Counted from the stretch's first letter, positions 47,262 through 58,790 are shown. The stretch is DNA of 64,000 nt from Cristatella mucedo (GCA_009760855.2 WPIO01000034.1:3381001-3445000); one strand, 5' to 3'. Notes: generated from the sequence alone by a model not told the origin. Numbers and translations: made by a program.

Positions 47262-47777
47262 GGAGTAAGGACATTTTCCCCCTAGACGTTACCCCCCCCC
47301 CCGGAAATTGCCCCTGGACATTTCCCCCCCCCGGAAATTCCCCCCCCCGGTATATGGTTTAAGTTTTAGGGTTTTAGGTTTTAGAATTTAGGGTTTAGGG
47401 TTTTTAGGATTTAGGCTTTAGCGTGTAGGGTTTGGAGTTTAGGGTTTAGGGTTTAGGTTTTAGGGTTTAGGGCGGGCTGCGCCTCCGCCGCCTAAATCCA
47501 CCCTTGCTCGTATTGCGAGCTTTAATTAGTGTGTAGTAGGGCATAACTAGATCTCTTGAGGTCGAGTTATACTCCGTAGACCTCTGAGGCTTAGCGCTCA
47601 TTTGCAGGAACGCGCAGCACGCCCTAGCGCTCGCCCGCTTTGACGGTTACGAACGCGTGCTTGGCGGCGTCGAGCGGGACCGAACTTCCGCGGGACCAAA
47701 TTGTCCTAGGGTCCATCGGGGGGGGTGGGAATGTCCGGGGGGGAGGTGAAAGTACAGGGGGGAAATGTCCTACAACC
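47262..47777. mobile_element. 516-bp non-autonomous DNA transposon with C-rich terminal inverted repeats
   Basis: The left end reads GGAGTAAGGACATTTTCCCC. The reverse complement of the right end reads GGTTGTAGGACATTTCCCCC. Both are flanked by the identical octamer CTCTCTAG. Subterminal regions repeat GGACATT and long C or G runs. The middle contains a telomere-like TTTAGGG tract (47357-47472) and a GC-rich stretch. There is no transposase. An 8-bp duplication is used by hAT, P and some other superfamilies; the ends do not start with CAG as in typical hAT elements, so I leave the superfamily open. Confidence 0.78.
47357..47472 (+). repeat. Interstitial degenerate (TTTAGGG)-type telomere-like tract
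   Basis: At least six exact TTTAGGG units are mixed with TTTTAGG and TTTAGGATTTAGG variants. The unit is seven bases, whereas the usual animal telomere unit is TTAGGG. It lies inside the TIR element, not at a chromosome end. Confidence 0.85.
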
Positions 47778-47785
47778 CTCTCTAG
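47778..47785. repeat. Right 8-bp target site duplication (CTCTCTAG)
   Basis: Partner of 47254-47261. Confidence 0.75.
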
Positions 47786-47982
47786 ACACCCGTACCTGCT
47801 GTTCTCATCTGTAGATGCGTGACTTCACTGCGGCCCTCCGTAACGAACGTAGTAAATCTGTCCTCGGCCTCTGTCAGGTCAGGCTCCAGATTCTTTCAAC
47901 GAAGCTGTTTTCTCTCATTTATAAGTACTCTCCGGAGAACTCAAATGGCGGCGTGCTTAATCAGCCGGATTACGACTGCTAA

Positions 47983-48062
47983 CGGTGGCGTACCGGAGGG
48001 GGCTGGGGGGGCATATGTCCCCGGGCGCTAGATCAGGGGGCACCAAAATGGCCGCCTAATAC
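47983..48062 (+). mobile_element. Possible hAT-type element end (ZMYM-like family)
   Basis: The stretch GGTGGCGTACCGGAGGGGGC followed by TGGGGGGGCATATGTCCCCG and GGCGCTAGATCAGGGGGCAC resembles the ends of hAT elements that encode zinc-finger MYM-type transposases, as I recall them. No transposase or opposite end was recognised nearby. Confidence 0.3.
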
Positions 48063-48354
48063 TGGGTGTGAATCACAAACTCTAAGCGTCACCGGTAGTC
48101 GTCGCGCGCCGGCTGAGACAAGCGCAGTCACGAGCGCTGCGCTTGCCGCCTATTTCTCACCAGACGTAGTAGCCACCCCACTCCATTTTTAAGCTTGACC
48201 TTCATAACAAAAATTATAAATGTGTCATTAGCCTCAGTTCTTGTCCCGGAAACTGTCGAAGGGGCTTCTTCTTCAGGCCATTCTTTAAGAAGTACTCCCC
48301 GGAAGTACCCAGAGAGCTTGAGAAAAATCTGACGTCTCTCCAGAAATAGAACTT

Positions 48355-48660
48355 GTCACGGTACTTCAACTAAACGCACACATCTCAACTTCGAGCCTAG
48401 CAAGTACGTTCCGATTAAGTTTTAGATCTTATCGCTCCACAGAGGCACAGCACTGCTGCGAGAGTATAACGACCTTCTTAGGACTTAGCTGATTTAAGTA
48501 GACCTCCGTTAGTTAGTTCTGGTTGATATCTCCGCAGCTTTTGACAGATCAATTACCAAGTCCTTTTGGGCCCCTATCGTCTCGTATATACAAACGTATA
48601 CTGTAATTTAATGGTTTAGGTCCTATTTCACTGGGTTATTTCAAAGAGTATGTATAGACA
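48355..48660 (+). mobile_element. LINE-A copy 17, degenerate RT fragment
   Basis: QLNAHISTSSLASTFRLSFR then SYRSTE can be read, with ARVYNDLL and LVDISAAFD in shifted frames (the motif A region). Frameshifts and stops are frequent; neither end of the element is present. Confidence 0.65.
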
Positions 48661-48814
48661 GGCCAATGCCTGGTCACGTGAGTGAGCTACGTAGCCTTTT
48701 ACGTATGGCTACGCACCCCAGAGAGCTGTCACGTGTCGACCCATTTTCACAATCTTCATTCTCCAGCTTTCCAGTGTAAGTTCCAAGAATAATCTAGAAA
48801 GAGTGAACAGAGAC

Positions 48815-48851
<37 letters not shown>

Positions 48852-48930
48852 AGAGAGAGAGTATGTGATGTTTAGAATAAAAGAAATGGTAAGAGTGGGC
48901 GTTAGATACCAATAAAGGGTGGGAAGTAGG

Positions 48931-48974
<44 letters not shown>

Positions 48975-48981
48975 TAGAGAC

Positions 48982-49026
<45 letters not shown>

Positions 49027-49271
49027 CAGGGAGAATAGCCGAGTTGAGACAGGCGTTGATAGAGTGCGTACCGTAGTTGGATTGCGTACCACCATACTGT
49101 AGTTACGTGCGCTCTAGATCCAGCTGTGCGCGGGTCTGTGCTGCGCACGCGAGCCGATATCGGTTCATCGTTGCTATCGTTTCTCGTCTCTTACGAAATA
49201 CACGCTCGTTTGACCCCGGGTGCTCGCCTTTGACGACCTAGGCGATTAGCTCAAGCCCTGCGGCCTATTGG
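48661..49271. other. Spacer dominated by a GA/GACA microsatellite
   Basis: No gene recognised. The GA/GACA tracts occupy 48803-48862 and 48930-49030. Confidence 0.4.
48930..49030 (+). repeat. (GA)n-(GACA)n microsatellite
   Basis: GA, then about nine GACA units (48940-48974), then GA again. A shorter GA tract lies at 48803-48862. Confidence 0.95.
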
Positions 49272-49322
49272 AGCCGCCTGGACCGACTATCAGTTCTCTC
49301 ATGGTGCTAGACAAATAAATTG
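49272..49322 (+). mobile_element. LINE-A 3' tail fragment (copy 18)
   Basis: Diverged hairpin: CGCCTGGACCGACTATCAGT then TCTCTCATGGTGCTAGACAA. Just the terminal part. Confidence 0.55.
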
Positions 49323-50050
49323 TATTTATTTATCAGGCGCTCGTGCGCCTGCGCGAACGTAAGCCACCGACCCACCTTCTCCAAACCTGTTTCGCCTCGG
49401 TGTCTAACAGCGGCGTTATTTGCAATTCCTTCTCGCGCCGCCGCCGCTCGTTTGTCAACCAACTCGCTACGCATCGCCGCCGCCGCCGCCGAACTGTCGC
49501 GCAGCTCCTGGAGCGTGGGTCGTGGGTCGTGGGCGCGTCGTGGGCGCGTCCGAGCGGCGGCGCCGCCGCCAGTGAGTGAATTGCGTTCGAGCGAGCTCAT
49601 CCGCGTCATCGGAGCTCACTCGAACGCCGCGTCCCCGTTCGTCCTCCTGCCCGCCCGCCCGCCCGCTCCTTAGCGCTCCGCCCACTCAGGCTGCGGCTGC
49701 GGTTGTAACTGCTGCTGCTGCGAGCCATTAGCAGACGCGCTCGCGGCTCGCTCGCTCGGCGCCGCGGTTCAGAGCACTCCGCCGTTTGTTTACGACAAAC
49801 CGGACCTCGAAAGCCATTTTCACATGTGGCAACCGGGCGCGCCGATCGCTGCCACGCGGCGGCGGCGAGGCGCGGCGGCGGCGAGTACCGAGACGACGAT
49901 GCCACTTTGTCGGCACCGCTAGACCGCAGGCAGGCTCGCCCTCCTGTGCGCCCGCTGCGACCACTGCGACTGCTGCGACCCGAAAGTTCGAGAGCTCGAA
50001 ATGCGTCGCTTACGAAGGCTCGCAGAGCGATCTCGGCGGCGGCGACGGGC

Positions 50051-50117
50051 GCGATTGGAGTCAAACGTTAGTGTTGCGATTGGAGTCAAACGTTAGTGTC
50101 GCGATTGGAGTCAAACG
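50051..50117 (+). repeat. 25-bp tandem repeat, 2.7 copies
   Basis: GCGATTGGAGTCAAACGTTA plus GTGTT/C, repeated at 50051, 50076 and 50101. The last copy runs straight into a LINE-A 3' tail. Confidence 0.93.
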
Positions 50118-50175
50118 CAAAGTGCTTAGAAAGAGATTGGGTTCTCGTGGGGCGCTAAAGAAATCTCTTACTACT
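50118..50175 (+). mobile_element. LINE-A 3' tail fragment (copy 19)
   Basis: AAAGTGCTTAGAAAGAGATT and GGGTTCTCGTGGGGCGCTAA followed by ATT-like sequence. The upstream boundary coincides with the 25-bp repeat. Confidence 0.75.
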
Positions 50176-50282
50176 ATTACCATTGCTATTATCGCAGCAC
50201 GGCGAGCATGAAAAGATAGGCGCGCTCGAGGAGCGGCGCGGTGCCTCTGGGCTGCTATTCGATGAAGTTCGTGCGCCTAGCG

Positions 50283-50514
50283 GCCATGTGCAGGGGCCAA
50301 CTAAACGTTTATTTATTTCAATGGTTTGATTTATTATTATTATTTTATAATAAATTTTAATTAAACGCTAAATAATAATATAAGTAAATATTATTTATTA
50401 AATAAATTTATTACTTTATCTATTGATTATTTATTATCCGATATTTGTTTCTAAATGTTTATTTATTTCTAATAACTAAATGTTTATTTAATTCGCCACG
50501 TGCAGTGGCCAACT
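50283..50514. repeat. AT-rich island bounded by 20-bp direct repeats
   Basis: GCCATGTGCAGGGGCCAACT (50283-50302) and GCCACGTGCAGTGGCCAACT (50495-50514) match at 18 of 20 positions. They flank about 190 bp of TTTATTT/AATAAT-rich DNA inside an otherwise GC-rich block. Confidence 0.8.
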
Positions 50515-50904
50515 TTTGAAACGGGCAAGCCTCGTAGAAAGGCTCAGACTAAAGCCGTGCAGGGTCGTCCGCGTTTTGCGACGCCGCCGCCGCCGACGCC
50601 GCCGCTGCGGCGCCAATGAGGTGTCGCGCACAATGCGCGCCAATCGAACCCGACACGCCTCTTTCTTCGGCGCGTCCGCGACCCTCGAAAGCTGCTCTGG
50701 GCAACCTTGAACTTGTCAATAGAAAATACGAGAGCGGGTGCTAAAAATAGTATCCATCTCTTTTAGACTCGCCGAGCTCTTTTTAACTTCGCCAAGCAGC
50801 GGCACTGCCCCCAATCGGGCGCCGCCCGGGGCCTCCCTGGAGGGCGCTCCAGCGCTAGCAAGGCACTGCCGCAAAATCCGCTTTTGAGAGACACGGGCGC
50901 CGCG

Positions 50905-50976
50905 GCGCCTGCAACGGAAGGCGCTGCGGCACCTGCAACGGAAGGCGCTGCGGCGCCTGCAACGGAAGGCGCTGCA
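50905..50976 (+). repeat. 24-bp minisatellite, 3 copies
   Basis: GCGCCTGCAACGGAAGGCGC TGCG (in two parts) is repeated three times with one substitution, followed by a run of about 14 C. Confidence 0.93.
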
Positions 50977-51739
50977 CCCGCCCCCCCCCCCCCCCCCCGC
51001 CAGCGTCCGCAGCGCTCCGGCTCTCGCAACGAGCCGCCGCTCCGCTCATGCGCACCGACACGCGCCTCGATCGAAGCGCCCTTCCGCGGTGCTTGTACTT
51101 TGCGACTGTTGCGTGAGAGCGAATCGCCGTAACTCGGCTTCGCTGCGTTTTTTCGCCGCGAGGCGCGCTCCGCCGATCCGCGAGCAGGGGCAGAGCCAGA
51201 GCCGGGCAGGTGGGGCAATTGCCTCCCCCCCACCCCACGGACAGAAGAAGGAAAGTACCCTTGGGCCTGGGGAAAATTTCCCCACGCCCAAGGGGTAGAA
51301 GCAGTGTACTTTGCTCCCCATCCCAACCTGAAAGTCCTGGCTCTACGCTCCTGTCGGCGAGTCCGTCGCAAGTGGCGCCCTCTAGCTGGCATCTCGACGC
51401 CGGGTGAGCTCGCCGCTCTCCTGCGCCCGCCGCCGCGATCAGGACTCGACTCGAGCGTGGCAGTCGCATTCCTCGGCTCCGCGGCACCGAGCATCCGCGC
51501 CGCCGCAGCGCGACGCTCGCGCGCGCTTACGCGTCGCTCTCGCGTGCACTCGGGCGACCGGGCACGATGCTGTCCAATAGGTCGCGGAGGCGACAAGCGC
51601 GACTGTCGCCGAGAGAGCGGCGACGGCGGCGGCTTTCTGCGTCCACTCGGCCGACAAAGCGCTCTCGAGGGGCTCTCTCGCGGCGCGCTAGCGTCTCTGG
51701 CGCCAGGGCCGTCGTGCTAATGCCGCTAATGCAAATAAT

Positions 51740-51773
51740 CTCGCCGGGCGCGCGCGCGCGCGCGCCCGGCGAG
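51740..51773. repeat. Perfect 34-bp palindrome with (CG)n centre
   Basis: Arms CTCGCCGGG and CCCGGCGAG enclose a pure CG alternation. The whole sequence is its own reverse complement. An octamer ATGCAAAT lies just to the left at 51729-51736. Confidence 0.93.
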
Positions 51774-52690
51774 CCGCCATCGCGGCGCTCCGCCATGCGC
51801 CGGCGGCGGCTCGCTTGCGTCTGCTCATGTGGCATGCATCGGCCGCGGAATGCCACTTAGCGCGCCGCGCGGCCCGTCGTCGGTCGAGAGGCGAGCCAAC
51901 CCCGGTCGCACCTGCCAGACCCGCCGACCGCGGAGACGCCGCACGCAGCGCCGGCGGCGCCGGCGTCGCCGCGCTCACGCCCCCGGCCGACGGCCGGCGC
52001 CATGCGACGTCGGGCGCGAGCGCTGCACTGCCGGCTCGAACGGCCCCGCAGCCGCCGCCGTTAGTTCGGCGGCTGCTGGTCGGCGAGTTCTTCGGGTCGA
52101 CGTCTCACCGCCGCAAATCGTGGCACTTCGGCACTACGGACCTCGCGCTGACTGCGTCGATCGAGCTTTCCGCGAAAACCCCGTAGCCAGAGCAGGATTC
52201 GAAGTATCGACGATCTGAATCCGCGACGGACGTCGCGTGACGTCGTCGACGGCGGCGGCCCGCAGCGTCTGTCCTCGAGTTGAATGGCGGCGGGGGGGGG
52301 GGGCCACTTTTAGACAAGCTGAAGGCGTCGGGTGTATCCTTCACTTACGACACGAAACGCAGGTACCCCGACTCGTCCGTGGCTGAAGCTGCGCTGCTGC
52401 GCACCCGCCTTGCTACTGCTCGGTTCCGACGGCTGCACGCACCGCCATTGCTCCATTCGTCACAACGGCGATGCGTGACGACGCATTAGGGTAGCCGAGT
52501 TCATTTACATGGCGCAGTTACATGGTCGGCTTCTGTACGGCTTTTGTACGGCCTCGGCCGTGGATTATCGCGTAATCTGCTCCTAGCCGTTAAAATTCAG
52601 GAACCGAGAGTAACGATTACGATTCATACATAACCAGGTTGATTTAGCTCGCCGCCCCCGCCCCCGCCCCCACCGCCACCGCGGCGACAC

Positions 52691-52751
52691 GCACTGATAT
52701 ACTGAAACGACGGCGGCGGCGGCCGCCGCCGCCGTTTCAGCATATCAGTGC
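52691..52751. repeat. 61-bp near-perfect inverted repeat
   Basis: The left arm begins GCACTGATATACTGAAACGA; the reverse complement of the right arm begins GCACTGATATGCTGAAACGG. The centre is CGG/GCC repeat. There is almost no loop, so it could extrude as a cruciform or form a long hairpin RNA. Confidence 0.92.
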
Positions 52752-53010
52752 GAACACTCATGCGATTAGTTGTAAAAGCGATAAGCCGCTCCTCGCTCGA
52801 TCGACCTCGATCGACGTGACCGTTCGCTGAGACTTTCGCAGCTTCTTTCGCAGCATCCGGCTGTAGCCAGCGGAGAGAGCGGCCAGCGACAGACGCCAGA
52901 CAGCGAGAGGCGGGAAATGCGCCGCGGGGATTTCATCAACGCCCACACGTCTAGCTGTCTGAAAGCCGCCGCTGCTGCATCGCGAGCTCTGCGACGGGCG
53001 GAGATAACTC

Positions 53011-53055
53011 GGAACCGCCCCGCCGCCGTCGCCGCCGCCGTCGCCGCCGCCGCCG

Positions 53056-53137
<82 letters not shown>
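53011..53137 (+). repeat. (GCC)n trinucleotide repeat
   Basis: About 127 bp, with GTC interruptions in the left third and then about 25 uninterrupted GCC units. Poly-Ala and poly-Arg frames here are artefacts. Confidence 0.96.
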
Positions 53138-53460
53138 ACCGGATGGTTCGCTCGTCCGGACCGGATACAAACTGGCGTACTTTAGAGAGCGTGCGATCGC
53201 CCCCTGCCAGCCCATGACGAGTTGAGGCTTCAGAGCATCGCAGCCATTTTCGGGCGCGTTCAATTCAACTCGCTTTCGGCGGCGGCAGCGACGGCGACCC
53301 TTGCCGTTGTACCGCATGTACCGCATGTAGCCGTTGTACCGGACGTTGTACTGCAGCGGCCGCCGCCGCCGCCACACGCTTTTCGACTTTCGCTGCGCAT
53401 CGCTCGCTGTGCGTCTCGCTTCCACTTGAGCCTTCCGCTGCCCACCCCCGTCGCAGCAGT

Positions 53461-53625
53461 GAGGCGCTCGAGCTTCGCGATCAAGGTCGAGGTCGCTGGC
53501 TCGAGTCTTGCAGCGGGGCATCCTCTGATGTATAGGCGCGCCGGCTGCTGCCACTTTGGCTACTCTGCTGCCCTACAAATGAGGCTGCTGAATCAGCCGT
53601 CTTGGCTGACCTTCACCTATTTTCT
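53461..53625 (+). mobile_element. SINE-1 copy k, variant subfamily, degenerate
   Basis: Keeps AAGGTCGAGGTCGCTGGCTC with a B-box-like GGCTCGAGTCT, and the 3' end CTACAAATGAGGCTGCTGAA TCAGC (in two parts), shared with copies d and h. Confidence 0.6.
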
Positions 53626-53879
53626 CTCAGTTCAGGGGCGCATTATCTCTCGCGACGCTTGTTTATATTGGCGTCGTTCCTTTTGTGTCCATGTATCAGC
53701 GGCTACCATCTATTTGTTTCCCGGTATTGTAACGCTCACCCGCGCCAGGGCAGACCGCTCCGCGATACGCGATGCCGCAGCTCTGAGGTCATTCATGATG
53801 CATTCGCACGCCCGCATTCATCGTCGAAGAATCGCCACTATTCTACTCGATCCCTCAACCGCCCCCCGTGTCAAATGCA

Positions 53880-53885
53880 GCATTC

Positions 53886-53933
<48 letters not shown>

Positions 53934-54115
53934 CTCCTCCTCCTCCTTCTCCTAATCCAATTTCCCCTCCTCCTCCTCCTCCTCCTCCTCCTAATCCACC
54001 TCCTCACCCTCCTCCTCCTCTACCTCCTCCTCCTCCTCCTCCTAATCCACCTCCTCTTCCTCCTCCTCCTAATCCACCACCTCCTCCTTATAATCCTTCT
54101 CCTCCCAATCCCCGT
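53880..54115 (+). repeat. (CTC)n polypyrimidine array
   Basis: CTCGTC units pass into CTC units with interspersed CTAATCCACCTC blocks. Pro-, Leu- and Ser-rich frames are repeat artefacts. Confidence 0.93.
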
Positions 54116-57100
54116 CTCCTTTCTCGCCGCCGCGCCCCGCGCTACCGGCAGCGGGCGGCTGACGCTCGCTGGCGACGCGAAAGCTACGTACGTGTGCATC
54201 GCTAGGACGCTCTAGAAAATGGCTGTTTTTTTTTCGGCGTCAGTCAACGGCGCCTCTACCCTCGAACGGATCGTTGCTTTATGTTCTCGTCCAAGCTTGC
54301 CGCGGGCTCTCCCCCCCCCCCGGGGAACGAAGACGTCCTGCTTGACGGGGTGGGCGCGATGCGAGCACGCGCGCGCCGCAAGTCGCCGCCCGTCTCCGCT
54401 GCATGTGCCAATTCCGCAAGATTGAAATGGGCCAGTGGGGCGACGTGCGGCGGCGGCGGGGGCGGATGGCGAAAGCGGCGGGGGCGGCGAGCCAGAATGC
54501 GCCGGCCGCTGACCGGTCTCCGGCGGGGCCAGGCTAATAGGACCGCCGGCCAGGACCAAAGCCGCCGTTGGCGCTCGCATCGGGCCCCCCCCCCGGGCCA
54601 GCGCCGCGTCCTTCGCTACCACAAGCGGCCAGCGGACAAAGCGATTCAAATGACGGCGACAAACCACGCGACCGTCGTTGCGCGCGAGAGTATTGCGAGT
54701 ATCCCTTGAGAATCGAGGGAAGTGCAGCGCTCGGACCGGAAGCGGCGGGAAATCAGCCCATAGGCCGATAAGAGGCGACACTCGTTTCATTGCATTGCTC
54801 AATCAGAACGATCGGCCTTGACCCGGCTGCTATTTCGCGGACGCTTCTCGCTCGCTCGCGAGGCAGCGGCCTCGCCACCGCGAAGCGAGCCTGCAAGCGA
54901 GTCGGAGGCGATGCGCCACCGCTCGCGCACGCGCCTCGGACTGCACGGCGGCGAAGACTGCCACAGCGCCAAAGCGCGGCGGAGCGCGACGGAGCTCGAG
55001 CTGTGGCCTCGCTGCGGCTTCATCTGTGCGTCTTCTGGCAAGCTTCCAATCTCGGAGATCGGGGAGATGATTCTGGGAGACCAGGGACATAATTGGCGCA
55101 CAGGCGCGTCCTGCGACGAACCGCATCTGGTTCCTTGAGCGCTCGGGCCGCCCCCATCGGCGCCAAAGCCCCTTCCTTCGAGCGGCCGCTCGCGGGCACT
55201 CACTCAGTCGGCTCTCACTCCGCCAGCCTCTCAACAATGTCCAGCTGGCCGAAAGAGTCAGTCATCACACATCTCGCGGCAGCGCTGCGACCTTTTGTAA
55301 GCGCTCGCAGGTGCGTGCGCACGCACGCCGAGGCGAGCCGCGTTCGGCTTGCGCACGCGGCGGAGAACGTCGCCCAGCAAAGGTGGGCCCGCGGGCGCCG
55401 ATCGCCTGACGGACGGCCGGCGCCTCGCGTCGCTTCGACGCCACAGAGAGACCGGCCACCTCGGCGGCGGCGACTGAGCAGCAATGCACGGGCCCGCGAA
55501 TCTCGCTTCGTCGCAATTCGGCCAAGGATCCGTCCTGACCGCGACACTCTAAAGGCAACCCCTTCCGCGTTATTACGCGAGGCAGCGCTTGCGGCATCGG
55601 CTGTCAATGGCGTATGGTAGCGAAAGAGCAGGCAGGACGACAGTTTCGCTCAGTTCCATGGCTTCCGCAGCTCAGCACGCTCTCCGCGCCCTCCTCTCAG
55701 AGGCCGGTGCGAGACTCGGCGAGAAAGCCGCGTAAGAAGCGGGTGTTCCGGGAGCGGACGGAGGCAGGCAGGCGGGACGGATGAGCCGGCGCCGTCGCCG
55801 CAGTTTGCACCCGGCCGACGGCCTGAGCAGCGCGCGAACGGCAACCAGCGCTCGCTCGCCCGCTCGCTCGCTCGCTCGCTCGCCGTCCGCCGCCGCCAGC
55901 ATCTTTCGCTTGGCCGTTTCGGCCCGCGACGCCGACGCGGTGACGCCGCTGGCCTCGAGCGAGCCAGCAGACGACGTGGGAACGGCCGCGGCGGCGACGT
56001 CGTCGTCGGCTCGAGCGAGCGTCTCGCGAGACGCACGCGCGTGCGAGGGAGCTCGTTGACCCGAAGCTACCGGAGTCTACCGGAGTGACCTCTCCGCCCT
56101 CTTTGGCGAAGCGATTTGGCGTCGAGCCTTTTACCGGCTCGCGTGCCGCTTTCCTCTCGCGACTCGGCCTCCTCAGCCTCCGGTTCGCACGAGAGGAGAC
56201 GGAGAGAGTGCGGGTCGCGCGCCGTGCGCCGCGATCGCTCGGCGGAGATCGCTCGGCGGAGAAGATTTGGCGCCTCTCGCCTCGCGGCCTTTGGTACGGC
56301 CGGACGCGGCGCACGGGGGGCCGCCGGCCCGCAATCGATGCGCTAAGCTAGCGGGAAGACCCGCGAAGCACGCGCGGCGGCCCGCGGCGGCGCCGGCAAG
56401 CCGGGCGCCCGCTGCCGCGGTCGAGCCTTCGGCCCCCCAGCCAGGCGCTCGCTCGCTCGCTCGCGCCGAGGGAGGGCTAACTTGCCTCCCCAGCGCGACC
56501 CGAAGCCCGGCGCCCGCTGAATGCGGCGCCTTTGTCTCGCCGACAATGGCAACGGCCAGGCTTGACGGCGTAGCGCCACCCCACGACGATGGCCATCGGC
56601 CGGTCTCGCTGTCCGCGCCGCCGCCGCCACGCCCTCCGCAGCGTCCGCTACCGCCTGGGCAAAGCTACCGCCACCGTAGGGGGGGGGAGGGGAGGAAGCA
56701 GCAGCCCGGCCGCAGCAGCGATCGGTGGCCGCGGCGCAGCGCGCGGGCGACCTCGGGAACTTCCGCCGGCAGCGGTGTCCCGCGGAACGGCGTGTCAGTC
56801 CGAGCGACGACCCGACGGAGGCGTCATCTCGCCGCTAACCCGATTGACCGGCAAGATCGCAGGCGCCTACGGGCGCCAGCGAGGTGGCGACGGCGCGTTC
56901 GGCGGCGGCGGCGCCGCCGTCGCCGAACGCGCCGTCGCGAACGTTCGCTCGAGGCTGCGGGCCGCGAACTGCAACCGGCGCGAACCGAACGAAGCGAAGC
57001 CTATCGGCGCTCGGCGGCGGCGGCGAGGCCGCGGCGCGCCGTGCAGAGAGCGCTCGCCCGGGCTGCGCGGCGGCGGCGGCGGCGGCATTGGCACCGCGTG

Positions 57101-57300
57101 GGTCGCGAGCCGCAAACCCATCCGAGGAGGTCATGTTTGTCTCCGGTCGAAGAATTCGTCGCGGGCTTAACCGGACCCCTTGCGAGTACCCATCGATTGG
57201 CAAAGCGGTCGCAAAAAGTAGAGGCGATGCAGAGAAAGGCGGGCGAGTATGGATAATTTCAAACTATATTGTGCCCACATTGTAACAGGTGCCGTGACGC

Positions 57301-57506
57301 GTGGTCATTAGCATAATAAATCCCCGCTGCGACCCCGGCCGCCGGTCATTCGGGTCCGATACCGGCGGATTGATCACACCTCTCGCCGCCGCTGCGCCGC
57401 CGCTGCGCCGCCTCTGTCGCCGCCGCCGCCGCCGCCGCCGCCGCGGGTCTGCGAGCCGTCACCATCCACCGTCCTCCGAACGCCGGACATTACGGCGGCT
57501 CGCAAC
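57301..57506 (+). promoter_or_regulatory. Likely glypican 5' UTR / core promoter region
   Basis: GC-rich sequence immediately upstream of the start codon. It includes an uninterrupted run of about nine GCC units (about 57417-57444), roughly 60 bp before the ATG. No convincing TATA box, as is usual for CpG-island promoters. The transcription start cannot be placed from sequence. Confidence 0.35.
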
Positions 57507-57696
57507 ATGGAGCCCGCACGCGTAGCCGCTCTCGTGCTGCTAGCGGCAGCGTCGCTCGGCGCCCTGCCGGCGTGCTTCGGCGGCGTCAGCGACGACGACC
57601 TGCCGCCGCCGCCGCACGCGAGCTGCGAGAGCGTGCGCGCTCATTTCGGCGATCAGCCGCAGATCGCAGCGACGATCGCACTTCGGGAACGATACG
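57507..57696 (+). CDS. Glypican core protein, exon 1 (signal peptide and N-terminus)
   Basis: Encodes the first 63 residues plus one base of the glypican core protein, a heparan sulfate proteoglycan held at the cell surface by a GPI anchor that acts as co-receptor for Wnt, Hedgehog, BMP and FGF ligands. The start MEPARVAALVLLAAASLGAL is a good signal peptide (short N region, Leu/Ala-rich core, cleavage probably near residue 22-27). The ATG has a favourable context (AACATGG). The mature part contains CESVRAHFG, matching the first conserved cysteine block of glypicans (C-x2-VR). The exon ends at a consensus donor (TACG|GTAAGT, intron from 57697) in phase 1. The reading frame stays open into the intron, but that part (Ala/Arg-rich) is not glypican-like. 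Alone this exon is weak evidence; together with exon 2 the assignment is good. Which subfamily (GPC1/2/4/6-like or GPC3/5-like) is not decidable from these exons. Confidence 0.78.

Positions 57697-58790
<1,094 letters not shown>

Larger units (their letters stand above)
49323..57506. other. GC-rich, CpG-dense block upstream of the glypican start
   Basis: About 8 kb with very high CpG density, GCC/CGG runs, palindromes and C-runs. It contains one AT-rich island (50305-50490), a LINE-A tail, a SINE-1 copy and (CTC)n repeats. Long overlapping frames on both strands (Arg/Ala/Pro-rich) carry no domain signature and are expected from composition. The right edge probably contains the promoter and 5' UTR of the glypican gene; an additional upstream gene cannot be excluded. 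Confidence 0.5.

Noticed and set aside
47357-47472. True telomere or chromosome-end fusion site
   Set aside because: The tract is short, degenerate and enclosed in an element with inverted ends and an 8-bp target duplication.
50763-51596. Open frame of 277 residues on the minus strand in the CpG block
   Set aside because: Arg/Ala/Gly-rich, includes the 24-bp minisatellite and C-run, overlaps similar frames on the other strand; typical of GC-rich non-coding DNA.
53222-54205. Open frame of 327 residues, proline-rich C-terminal half
   Set aside because: Crosses a SINE-1 copy and the (CTC)n array; no recognisable domain.
56267-57256. Open frame of 329 residues just upstream of the glypican start
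   Set aside because: Arg/Ala/Pro-rich with competing frames on both strands; stops before the glypican exon and shows no family signature.
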